DNA from: a virus
DNA length: 64,000 bases
Reading direction: 5' to 3' (one strand)
IMG/VR virus record: IMGVR_UViG_3300033141_004448
Location: 1 to 64,000 of that record
The translations under genes and the position numbers were made by a program. Below the pieces are notes generated by a model. The model had not been told where the DNA came from. It saw nothing but the letters and a program-made list of their open reading frames with translations, and searched no databases. Below are positions 23,135 through 31,479 of the stretch, one piece after another. The stretch's first letter is position 1, and each line of letters starts with the position of its first letter.

Positions 23135-25765
23135 ATGACTATGGCAAAACAAAGAAAGAAAACTGCTATGGCAACACATTCGCCAAATATCCCTACAGGG
23201 TTTGGACGGGTGAGTCGCGAGATATCGTGTTACCTAGGAGATTTTTATCAGCATTATTGCGTGGGATGGCAATTTCAAGGTGAACCCGGGATTTATACAT
23301 TCATGGACGAACCGAAAGGAGGAAACTTTCTTTTATGCCCGACTGCAGTGAACGGTAATTATAACGAATTTGGTCAAAGAACTTTCCCGTTATTCATACC
23401 ATTTGCAAAACCTGATTTGTTGATAACACTTGCAGATTGGTTTGTGTTTTCACCGGGAGCACATAACGGATACATAAATTACAATGATAATTGGTTGCCG
23501 AATTTTCTAAACAATGCAAGTGAACAATTAAAAAAGAAGATACACAACGTATGGTACTTCCCAATCGATTCAACACCGATAAATAATGCATTCATTCGGC
23601 TTCTGGAGAAAACAGAAGTGCCAGTTGTAATGTCAAAATACGGTTCAAAAGAGCTGAAGCGTTTGGGCATATATCACGAGTACATACCGCACGGCGTGAG
23701 AAAGAGTAATTTTCACATTAACTCCGAAGAAAATCGAATGTCGTCAAGGCGTGATATTGCTAATAGATTCCGCAATCACCCATTAATTAATAAATCGTTG
23801 TTGAATAAAATCGAAGATAGTTTTATTTGTTTTCCAGATCATACGCATATTTTAACATCTAACTTCACGCAACAAAAAATAGGTGATTTAGATGATTATG
23901 GTCACGTGATATCTGGAAGTGGGAATATTAGACAATATAAAAAGTTACAACGGAAATATGATGGTTCAATGATCACGTTTAAAGTTCAAGGTAGTTATAG
24001 AAATATTACTTGTACTAATAACCATCCGATACTTGCCGTGAAACGACAAACAATTCAATGTCGATTACCTTCACGACAAAAAAACAGATGTGTATGCCGA
24101 ACTAATAAAGAATCACGCGCGGAACCATGTCGTTCGTGTAAGGATAAGTCATTTAATAACATAATTTGTGATTACTTTCCTGCACGTGAACTTAACACTG
24201 GAGACTTCATTGCGTATCCAATAGAAACAAATTTTAATTCTAAAACTTTAATTGACCTTTCAAAAATACTAAACTTTGAGGGAGAAATTAGAGATGACAA
24301 GATCAGGGCAAGCTGGAATAAAAATTGGGTAAATAGATATCTACCATTAAATGCTGAATTCCTAGAATTACTTGGATATTATATAGCCGAGGGTAATTGC
24401 ATTAAACGAACCGGAATACAATTTACAATAAACAAAAACGAGAACGCATTTACAGAGCGAATAAGGGAACTAGTACAAACATTATTTGGACTACCGATAA
24501 GAATCTACGATCAAAAACAAAACAAGGCACGAATGATTCGTGTCAAGGGAACTATAATCAATAAGATATTTAGCTATTTTGGTGGAGAATATGCCGACAA
24601 GAAGCTCATTTCAAAAGAAGTGATGCAACTCAACCCACGACTTTTACTCAATTTAGTAAAAGGATTTCACCGTGGAGATGGACATTACACAAAAACGAGT
24701 TCTGGTAAAAGAAAACGTTGGGTGCTTACAACAACATCAGAACAGCTTGCGTGGCAGTTACATACCATTTTAGAACGAAATAAGATCTTCTCTAATATTA
24801 GAAAGGAACCAAGATCAAACAGAAAAACAATATATCGTATTACAGTTTATGGTGGATACCTGACTGAAAATCTTGATACTGACACTTACAAAAGAAAATG
24901 GAACACAAAAATTTACTATGATAATTATGTCTTAAAGGAAATAAAATCCAAAGAAACTTATGAAGATAAAATCAATGTCTATAATCTCAGTGTATTCCGT
25001 GATAATAATTACCTAGCAAATAATGCAATTGTCCATAATTGTTTTTGGGGTGGTAGAAATCAGCTTCGTAAAATGCCGCAGTCGCTTGTTGAAGTGTGCG
25101 GTAAATTTGCAAAGGACAAAGAAGACGTGTTATTCATTTTTCACACATCACCAACACCATACGAAGTAGGTTTTACCTTACCATTTCATAATGAGCGATA
25201 CGGGATAAACGATAAAGTGATCTTCACGGAGTCAAGTCAGGTGTACCACCCGTCAAATCACTTCATAAATAATATCATTAATTGCGGTGATGTATATCTT
25301 GATACAGCAGGTGGCGAAGGTTTCGGCTTCTTTAGGCTTGAGTCTGCCGCTTGCGGTCTTCCACGCGTGATGATCAATTGGACAAGCTCAGCAGAGCTAA
25401 TGGGATTGAAAGAAAATGACATACCAATTAAAATTGAAGACGTGATATCTGTTAATGGTGGCGGCGAAACAGAAAATATTAAAACTGAGAGCGGAATTTT
25501 AGTGCCACCAATTACAAGGTGGACAAGCGGTGTCGGTGCAGATTTTGGCTTGATTGACGTTGATCTTGCTGTAGAAGCGTTAAATTACTTATATGACCAC
25601 AGGCAAGAGTGCAAGCGAATGGGAAGAAAAGGAAATCAATTTGCCTTTGAAAATTATAATTGGGATCAAATCCTACCAAAATGGCACGATTTAATTGAAA
25701 CTATATTCGAAGAATATGAACAAATAAAACAGAAAATGGAGCTCGTAATTGACAGTCCAACTTAA
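23135..25765 (+). CDS. GT4-type glycosyltransferase interrupted by an intein
   Basis: An 876-codon frame. Removing residues 232-635 joins DSFI to CFWGGRNQ and gives a 472-residue GT-B protein: HSPNIPTGFGRVSREI (acceptor loop with GFGR), VWYFPIDSTPI, VVMSKYGSKEL, YIPHGV, then VLFIFHTSPTPYE, VYLDTAGGEGFGFFRLESAACG with the two GT4 glutamates (E-x7-E), and NYNWDQILPKW. The intein sits at the start of the donor domain. Start ATG 23135 or 23141. Its 3-prime end overlaps the first tail gene, so it is transcribed with structural genes and may glycosylate virion or host surface. Confidence 0.9.
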   Translation: MTMAKQRKKTAMATHSPNIPTGFGRVSREISCYLGDFYQHYCVGWQFQGEPGIYTFMDEPKGGNFLLCPTAVNGNYNEFGQRTFPLFIPFAKPDLLITLADWFVFSPGAHNGYINYNDNWLPNFLNNASEQLKKKIHNVWYFPIDSTPINNAFIRLLEKTEVPVVMSKYGSKELKRLGIYHEYIPHGVRKSNFHINSEENRMSSRRDIANRFRNHPLINKSLLNKIEDSFICFPDHTHILTSNFTQQKIGDLDDYGHVISGSGNIRQYKKLQRKYDGSMITFKVQGSYRNITCTNNHPILAVKRQTIQCRLPSRQKNRCVCRTNKESRAEPCRSCKDKSFNNIICDYFPARELNTGDFIAYPIETNFNSKTLIDLSKILNFEGEIRDDKIRASWNKNWVNRYLPLNAEFLELLGYYIAEGNCIKRTGIQFTINKNENAFTERIRELVQTLFGLPIRIYDQKQNKARMIRVKGTIINKIFSYFGGEYADKKLISKEVMQLNPRLLLNLVKGFHRGDGHYTKTSSGKRKRWVLTTTSEQLAWQLHTILERNKIFSNIRKEPRSNRKTIYRITVYGGYLTENLDTDTYKRKWNTKIYYDNYVLKEIKSKETYEDKINVYNLSVFRDNNYLANNAIVHNCFWGGRNQLRKMPQSLVEVCGKFAKDKEDVLFIFHTSPTPYEVGFTLPFHNERYGINDKVIFTESSQVYHPSNHFINNIINCGDVYLDTAGGEGFGFFRLESAACGLPRVMINWTSSAELMGLKENDIPIKIEDVISVNGGGETENIKTESGILVPPITRWTSGVGADFGLIDVDLAVEALNYLYDHRQECKRMGRKGNQFAFENYNWDQILPKWHDLIETIFEEYEQIKQKMELVIDSPT
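23828..25039 (+). mobile_element. Intein with LAGLIDADG endonuclease (404 aa)
   Basis: Starts at Cys232 (CFPDHTHILTSNF, block A), block B is TCTNNHPILAV (TxxH), and it ends IVHN followed by Cys636, all the residues for standard splicing: Cys1, the block-B His, terminal His-Asn and a +1 Cys. Two endonuclease motifs: FLELLGYYIAEGN (protein residues about 409-421) and LLNLVKGFHRGDGH (about 504-517). Between blocks B and C lie six cysteines (intein positions 78, 88, 90, 101, 104, 114), perhaps a zinc finger. It is unusual in sitting in a glycosyltransferase rather than a replication gene. Confidence 0.92.
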
Positions 25766-26222
25766 TACAGAAGAATTTCTTGACCAAATAGAAGGGCAAT
25801 TTGATAGGTTAAGAAAAAACATTGAAAAGGGTAACGAACAGCTCGGTCGTGAACTTGAGCAGGACGTTATCCTGAATATCATACTAGGTTACGTGCTCGA
25901 CCTAAATTGGAAATCTATATCTACTGAATACATGGATTACAGGATAAAGCGTGGTAAAATACCCATTCCTAGCGGTCATTTACTTGACGAGCAATTAATG
26001 AATGCGGTGCAACGTAATTTTTCAACTTCGAATAACGGTTCGGTATCATTGGTATATGTGAACGAAATGCAACCACGACCATACGAAGTATTTCAGGAAT
26101 TTGGCTTCACGTCATATAAGGGAAATTGGATCGAGCCACGACCATTTTTTCAACCTGCATTAGATAAAATAATCGAAAAATTCATGTCATTTCTGAGGGA
26201 ACATGTTGAGCGTTCTATCTAA
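25749..26222 (+). CDS. Tail completion / neck protein (HK97 gp10-like)
   Basis: 157 residues. An N-terminal helical region (FDRLRKNIEKGNEQLGRELEQDVIL), a central strand pair, and the ending EFGFTSYKGNWIEPRPFFQPALDKIIEKF; the G..-I-PRPF-.PAL. close is characteristic of HK97-gp10-like tail completion proteins. It is placed first in the tail module. It should join head and tail. Confidence 0.72.
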   Translation: MTVQLNTEEFLDQIEGQFDRLRKNIEKGNEQLGRELEQDVILNIILGYVLDLNWKSISTEYMDYRIKRGKIPIPSGHLLDEQLMNAVQRNFSTSNNGSVSLVYVNEMQPRPYEVFQEFGFTSYKGNWIEPRPFFQPALDKIIEKFMSFLREHVERSI

Positions 26223-26883
26223 GTATTATGTTAAAGACTACACGAGAATAATCCTGAATAGGATTAAGGAAAAACAGACTTTCATAAAAAGAGAGTTTGT
26301 CGGCGTGGGATTTAAAGGCATATACGAGTACAATAAAAACACGGGAAATTACGACCTCAGGCGTGATGTTAATTTTCCTGCAATTGCAGGATATCTACTA
26401 ATGGATCAGGAAGAACACATGGGATTAGGATTGTGGGCAACACAAGATCATCGTGGCGTGAGGGATAACCCTCTTTTTGTCCTTGATATATGGGCAAAGA
26501 ATAGAATGGAACTCGATCTTGCATACTCGATAATTCGGAGAATAATGTTTCAAGAACAATTTTACTTTCAATCTAAAGGTATTAGGGATATCTCACTGTA
26601 TCGTACCACTCATAGGCAGTATGACGCGGGCGATCGTATCGTTCAGGGTGCTTCTCACGTTACGACACGGGTTCAACGGCTCGTGATGTTATACCGGTTA
26701 AAAGTTGAAAAGGTATGGGATACAACACAAGAAGGTATTGGAACTATCGGCACGATTATCATTACCGATACAGGCGTGGGCGAAACTGTAACGTGGACAA
26801 TCGGTGGCGGTTTTGCAGATCCTTTAATACTTGATTTATTTAATTTATCTGAAGATAATATATTTGATTTAGGTGTATTTTAA
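26203..26883 (+). CDS. Probable tail terminator
   Basis: 226 residues in the gene position of the tail terminator, ahead of sheath and tube. FVLDIWAKNRMELDLAYSIIRRIM resembles the 'ivDiwak..e...' part of tail terminator proteins that cap the tube. A C-terminal glycine/threonine-rich beta segment is extra. ATG 26203 overlaps the preceding gene behind GAGGGA. Assigned by order and this one segment. Confidence 0.55.
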   Translation: MLSVLSKYYVKDYTRIILNRIKEKQTFIKREFVGVGFKGIYEYNKNTGNYDLRRDVNFPAIAGYLLMDQEEHMGLGLWATQDHRGVRDNPLFVLDIWAKNRMELDLAYSIIRRIMFQEQFYFQSKGIRDISLYRTTHRQYDAGDRIVQGASHVTTRVQRLVMLYRLKVEKVWDTTQEGIGTIGTIIITDTGVGETVTWTIGGGFADPLILDLFNLSEDNIFDLGVF

Positions 26884-27356
26884 TGGGTTATACGGATTTA
26901 TTATCGTTTTATAACGAGTCATTTCCGAAAGGAACACCATATACTACAGGATTTACTTTGTCATCCGTAAAAACAGGAGAGTCATTTGGCGCATTTACAT
27001 CAGAAACATTTTTTGTGAAGAGTATCACTTTATTTGTTGAAAGCGGCGCAACATTTACAAACTTTAGGCTAAGGTACCCGAATTTACATACAAGTGGCGT
27101 TTTTGACGAAACACGAACCGGATATGACGGTTTGCGGTATTTTTGCGGCGCATCACAAAAACTTCCCGATGGTCAGGGCAATGAGTATTATACTGGAAAG
27201 ACGTATTACAAGTTTGACATTGACTTTCAAAAACCGATACATCTTGTTAATGCCGATGGCGACTACATTCACATTGGACTTCAAGGGTTAGCCAATGGCG
27301 AAGTTGATGTACAAGCAAATGGATGGCGTGTACTAACTACAGATGATGGTGTGTGA
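26883..27356 (+). CDS. Beta-rich virion-associated protein
   Basis: 157 residues, rich in Gly, Thr and aromatic residues, with alternating strands (TGFTLSSVKTGESFGAF, KSITLFVESGATFTNFRL), like structural or carbohydrate-binding beta-sandwich domains. No catalytic motif. Its position between terminator and sheath indicates a virion part; exact role not recognised. Confidence 0.55.
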   Translation: MGYTDLLSFYNESFPKGTPYTTGFTLSSVKTGESFGAFTSETFFVKSITLFVESGATFTNFRLRYPNLHTSGVFDETRTGYDGLRYFCGASQKLPDGQGNEYYTGKTYYKFDIDFQKPIHLVNADGDYIHIGLQGLANGEVDVQANGWRVLTTDDGV

Positions 27357-27358
27357 AA

Positions 27359-29272
27359 ATGAAAGAACCGGGATTTGAATTTAACATAAAGGAAGAAGGG
27401 TTAATTGGTTTCATACCGTTTTCTTCTAATCGAATTGTAGTAATTGGTACCGCAGAACGCGGTCAGATTGCAGTAAGCAATGGAAAGGCGCAAATAAAGG
27501 CAACTGATATTCTTGCATATTCAAGTTATTCTTCTATTGAAGAAAAATTTGGCACGTATGATGAATTTACAGGGCAAAGCGAATTAACATTAATGCGTGG
27601 CGTTGATTTATTAACGGCGGCAGGCGCAAATTGGATTTATCCAATACGTATTGCTGACGGCAATGAAAGTGGTGGCACGCTACGTATTCGAAAATCACAT
27701 AATGTTGTTGGCGCATATTCTATGGAAATAGGAAGTGCTGACACGGGAAGTTATTCACGTGATATATCAATTCGAATACGTGATACAGACGGTTCGCCAT
27801 TTCAATTTTCAGAAATATTTTACCCTGACGGGACTACAACTGGTTTTACGCTAAGGTATTACCCTTATACAGGAAACGAGCAACGTGTCGTGCCGGGCTC
27901 TACAATCCAATATGTTACAGGTGCAATCTGGACAAAAGTCGAAGTTACAGGTCTGATTGACGAGTATGGTAATTTTGTGGAAGATGGTAAAAATGCAGAT
28001 TGGGCTACAGGCGAAACGTGGACTGTTCACTATGGTAATAATGCACTCGGGTACGGGTGGGAACATACTGTAGAACCTTATCTCACCGCAAATTTATCCA
28101 CTGGCGGTAACCATGACGTGTCGATTCTTTGTGATACGGGAGCTCCTTGGGGTAATAACTTATTATTCATGGACGATGCAACTGTAAATCAAGCGGGAGC
28201 ACCTTGCAGAAAAGGTAAAGCGATAAAAGTCACTTACTTCTATGATACAAAAGATCTTGAGGTAAAATGGCACGATAAAACCGAGGTATTCAATGGATTA
28301 AATAACGTCAATCATTGGATAACGCAAGTTAATAGCGGTTCAACACTCATAAAACTTTACAGTGATACTGGTACAGCACAAAAAGTTGTCGTGCAAGATT
28401 CAGGTTCTTCTACAATGCCGATCAACATGGACTGGACAAATCTCAACAAAGGAAATGACGGAAGGGCAATAAACAGCAATGATTACCGTGCGGCTTTGGA
28501 GTTAATTTCGGAAACAAGTTGGGATTATCTTGTATTGCCAGGTTGCACTAATACAAGCATACACAATATCGTGAAGTCGAGATTAAATACTGACGAAATA
28601 AATAATTTCGAACACAAAGCGTGTTTAGGTCATGACACTGGTAGCACTGCTGGTGAAATTATAAGCTGGGCTGATGAAGTCAGTGATAAACTGATAAACT
28701 GTTATACGTTTGGAGAAAACGGAATACTCATGACAAATAGATACACGGGTAAGCTCGAAACAGGAAGTGCGAGTTATGGTGCGTGTATCGTTGCGGCAAA
28801 TAAGGCAAAACGGACAATTTCAACCGACATGATCGGTGTTGCGTTAGACGGTATTGAAGGTATTGACGGTGAATGGAGTAAACCACAACGTGAGATTTTC
28901 CTTGATCACGGAATTGCAACAGTAATGAAAGACGCGGGTTACCGGATTAATCGTGATATTACTTCAAGTAAGAGTTCTGCATGGTTAAAAGCAACGACCG
29001 TACAAATAGTGCATTATGCACGACAGGGATCACGGCAAGTATTACGTGATTTCAAAGGTAAGAAAAACATAAACCGCGTACGCAAACGAATGGAAATGGC
29101 GGCTGATAATTTCTACAAGACTATGCTTGCTGACGAACATGTTACTGGATTTAAACCGACCGAAGTTACTTCGACACGCGGTGAACAGATAAGCGGTATT
29201 ACAAGAGTAAAATCTGAGATACAACCCGTGTATCACGTTGAATATATAAAATTCGATTTAGCATTAGGGTGA
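27359..29272 (+). CDS. Contractile tail sheath protein
   Basis: About 637 residues. The N-terminal part RIVVIGTAERG, SSIEEKFGTYDEFTGQSELTL, and LLTAAGANWIYPIRI is the sheath pattern, and the C-terminal domain holds SWADEVSDKL, GACIVAANKAKR, REIFLDHGIATVMKD, GYRINRDITS and QIVHYARQGSRQVLRDF, typical of sheath domains that bind the tube. A beta-rich insert (about residues 130-300) makes it longer than the smallest family members. ATG 27359 is preferred over the GTG six bases upstream. The sheath shows the virus is a myovirus. Confidence 0.9.
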   Translation: MKEPGFEFNIKEEGLIGFIPFSSNRIVVIGTAERGQIAVSNGKAQIKATDILAYSSYSSIEEKFGTYDEFTGQSELTLMRGVDLLTAAGANWIYPIRIADGNESGGTLRIRKSHNVVGAYSMEIGSADTGSYSRDISIRIRDTDGSPFQFSEIFYPDGTTTGFTLRYYPYTGNEQRVVPGSTIQYVTGAIWTKVEVTGLIDEYGNFVEDGKNADWATGETWTVHYGNNALGYGWEHTVEPYLTANLSTGGNHDVSILCDTGAPWGNNLLFMDDATVNQAGAPCRKGKAIKVTYFYDTKDLEVKWHDKTEVFNGLNNVNHWITQVNSGSTLIKLYSDTGTAQKVVVQDSGSSTMPINMDWTNLNKGNDGRAINSNDYRAALELISETSWDYLVLPGCTNTSIHNIVKSRLNTDEINNFEHKACLGHDTGSTAGEIISWADEVSDKLINCYTFGENGILMTNRYTGKLETGSASYGACIVAANKAKRTISTDMIGVALDGIEGIDGEWSKPQREIFLDHGIATVMKDAGYRINRDITSSKSSAWLKATTVQIVHYARQGSRQVLRDFKGKKNINRVRKRMEMAADNFYKTMLADEHVTGFKPTEVTSTRGEQISGITRVKSEIQPVYHVEYIKFDLALG

Positions 29273-29279
29273 TTAAAAA

Positions 29280-29855
29280 ATGACAGATTCACAAACAAGT
29301 TATGGAACTAGTATCGTTAAAGGATTCGTAGGAAAAAATGTAACGTGGCTAATCGGCGATGTGAAATTTGCACAAGTCGATGACGTGATGGTCGAGTACC
29401 AAAAAGACGTGCAAATAGCCCGACCGTTAGGCACGGAACGACCCGTTCTTAGATCTGGTGGAAGGTTAGTAAGATGGAATGCTCGTGGTAATCAAATTGA
29501 CTCTACTTTATGGGCATTCGCAATAGGAACTGGAATTTATGCATACTCTATCAATGACGACAGATTAATTTCTATCAGCCAAAATGGAGCGTCTGGACAG
29601 GACGTTATCTCTTCACTTTTTGAATTGACATTTCGATACAACATTGACATAACGTGGGAAATGATCGATCCGCTAAGTAAAACAAGATTAACGTGGATAC
29701 TATCGGGCGTGTTTCCCGACAGCATACGTGTCGAAACTTCGGGAAGAGGGTACGTCAAGTGTAACATGTCTGGTTATGCGGCTGACGTGCGAATGAGCGA
29801 TGAACGAAATCTTGACGATGAAACCATTGAGCAATATATAAATGGTGGAGGATAA
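29280..29855 (+). CDS. Tail tube protein
   Basis: 191 residues directly behind the sheath gene. Contains VTWLIGDVKFAQVDDVMVEYQKDVQIARPLG and a second half with TWILSGVFPDSIRVETSGRGYVKCNMSGYAADV, matching the two-layer beta pattern of myovirus tube proteins. It forms the inner tube through which DNA passes. The Gly-rich end overlaps the next start. Confidence 0.8.
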   Translation: MTDSQTSYGTSIVKGFVGKNVTWLIGDVKFAQVDDVMVEYQKDVQIARPLGTERPVLRSGGRLVRWNARGNQIDSTLWAFAIGTGIYAYSINDDRLISISQNGASGQDVISSLFELTFRYNIDITWEMIDPLSKTRLTWILSGVFPDSIRVETSGRGYVKCNMSGYAADVRMSDERNLDDETIEQYINGGG

Positions 29856-30310
29856 TGGAACGCTTCAAAGATTCCAGTTATCACGAAATCGAAATCATTA
29901 ATAATCTTGAGTATAAAGCAACCGTGATAAAAGCGTCAGACTATGAAAAAATAGATTACGTGGTATCAACACAAAATCTTTCACCGAAAGAAGAAGAGCA
30001 ATTGCGAAATAAGCTTCTACTTACGAAAAGCATTTCACGGAAAATCAACGGTGAGTGGAAACCAATCGGAATGGGATATTTTACGGACTTACCTTTATAC
30101 GAATTCCTTGCATTACTAAATTTATTTAGCCGTGTGAATAATATCAATCCTTCGGTACTTGACTCACCAGAAGTAGATTTTCTATTTGACGTGATGCAAA
30201 TGTTTCACACGCTTGATTTCCACATACTTGATAACCTCACGAAACCGCAAATTGACCTTCTGAAAGAAAAAGTAGCAAGGTGGAAGTCAGAACGTGTCGC
30301 AATCGATTAA
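29855..30310 (+). CDS. Tail assembly chaperone-like protein
   Basis: 151 residues: a beta-rich N-terminus and a helical C-terminus (LYEFLALLNLFSRVNNI, FLFDVMQMFHTLDFHILDNLTK). It lies exactly where the tape-measure chaperone gene is expected, between tube and tape measure. No slippery heptamer was seen in the 17-base overlap with the next gene, so no frameshift product is claimed. Confidence 0.6.
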   Translation: MERFKDSSYHEIEIINNLEYKATVIKASDYEKIDYVVSTQNLSPKEEEQLRNKLLLTKSISRKINGEWKPIGMGYFTDLPLYEFLALLNLFSRVNNINPSVLDSPEVDFLFDVMQMFHTLDFHILDNLTKPQIDLLKEKVARWKSERVAID

Positions 30311-30878
30311 CGCAAATTTAAAGGCAACGATAACAGTAGATACCGATTTTAAGAATGCATACCGTGACATAAACCGACTTACTAAGTTCATCACGCAACA
30401 AAGTATGATATGGAATCAACGGCTTAATCAAGGATTGACCATTAAAAAAACAAAAATACAAATGCCACAACCCGCGAGCCAAGCAATGCCGTATGAACCA
30501 TCACCATACATTCCACGAATACAAATTCCACGACCGCCGAGTAACATTACAAAAATAATAAAAGAAATAAAAGAAAAAACAGGTCAAGAAGAGTTCCGTA
30601 CCACTCGAACGCCCGGCGGAATACGAATTCGAGAAAAAGGAAAATTCGTATCAGAAGAAGCCGTAAAAGAAAGGTGGCGTGAATTATACCAACCTAGAAC
30701 GCCACCTTCCGTTACACCAGTACAATCAACACGCGGTAAATCTGGTGAAGTAAATATAAATGTAAAAGTAGAAGTATCGGGTGGAGGAGCTAGCAACATT
30801 GTAACTGATATTGCCGATACCATACGTAGAAATAATGAAGTAAAAAATGCAATACTAACTCTTGTTAGAGGAGGATGA
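30294..30878 (+). CDS. Very short tape-measure-position protein
   Basis: 194 residues from GTG 30294. N-terminus INANLKATITVDTDFKNAYRDINRLTKFI resembles the start of tape-measure proteins; a proline-rich middle follows and a short helix ends it. It occupies the tape-measure slot, yet real tape measures are usually several hundred to over a thousand residues. It could be a mini tape measure (which at about 1.5 angstrom per residue would set a tail near 30 nm) or a different baseplate protein. No long tape-measure gene is found elsewhere in the window. Confidence 0.5.
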   Translation: MSQSINANLKATITVDTDFKNAYRDINRLTKFITQQSMIWNQRLNQGLTIKKTKIQMPQPASQAMPYEPSPYIPRIQIPRPPSNITKIIKEIKEKTGQEEFRTTRTPGGIRIREKGKFVSEEAVKERWRELYQPRTPPSVTPVQSTRGKSGEVNINVKVEVSGGGASNIVTDIADTIRRNNEVKNAILTLVRGG

Positions 30879-30882
30879 TACA

Positions 30883-31479
30883 ATTCCATTTCAAAACACG
30901 GTAAGAAGTATAGGCGTGAGGGCAGGTCAATCATTCACGAAATTATTTTCACCGGGTAACTTAAAATATACCTTGCAAATGATTGCGGGATTGGCAGATC
31001 TATCACAAGATATGGGAACTATACTATCTCAGGGCACGCTAAGTGTAAATTTCACGATATATGGCGTGTTTCCATTTGGCGTGGAATTACGTGCAGGAAG
31101 TATGAGGTTCACGACAGGTCAAGTCAATCCTTCATATACTGGCGGGATACCACCACCTACAAGAATGAGAATGGAAATTAATAATAAACTCGTGGAGTTA
31201 CCAATTGTAGGTATGAACGGTAATCAGGTTCAAGACTTAGGTCGCAATGCACCGCGTGTTATATTTGAAGGCGAATTTCATTTTCCTTGGGCACAAACCG
31301 CGGTAAATATCTTTCTTGCACAATCTGCTTACCGAAAAAGTTTGCCATTTTTTACCACGCTAATACCATGTTATAGAATGATGAAACTAAAAAGTTTCGT
31401 GACAGAACCAATTCAAGGTCGAAGGGATTTATGGTATAGAATTGAATTGATACAAGATAAGGAGTTCGGTTTTCCGTGA
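30883..31479 (+). CDS. Baseplate protein (gp53/hub-cap position), probable AUU start
   Basis: About 198 residues. Beta-rich (LSVNFTIYGVFPFGVELRAGSMRF, APRVIFEGEFHFPWAQTAVNIFL), with the order expected of the gene between tape measure and hub. An ATT at 30883 lies eight bases behind GGAGG and begins IPFQNTVRSIGVRAG; the only canonical alternative is a TTG at 30862 without ribosome site. Function in baseplate inferred from place. Confidence 0.6.
   Translation: MPFQNTVRSIGVRAGQSFTKLFSPGNLKYTLQMIAGLADLSQDMGTILSQGTLSVNFTIYGVFPFGVELRAGSMRFTTGQVNPSYTGGIPPPTRMRMEINNKLVELPIVGMNGNQVQDLGRNAPRVIFEGEFHFPWAQTAVNIFLAQSAYRKSLPFFTTLIPCYRMMKLKSFVTEPIQGRRDLWYRIELIQDKEFGFP

Noticed and set aside
29855-30878. 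Programmed frameshift joining tail chaperone and tape-measure-position genes
   Set aside because: The 17-base overlap has no slippery heptamer, and the second gene has its own GTG start.
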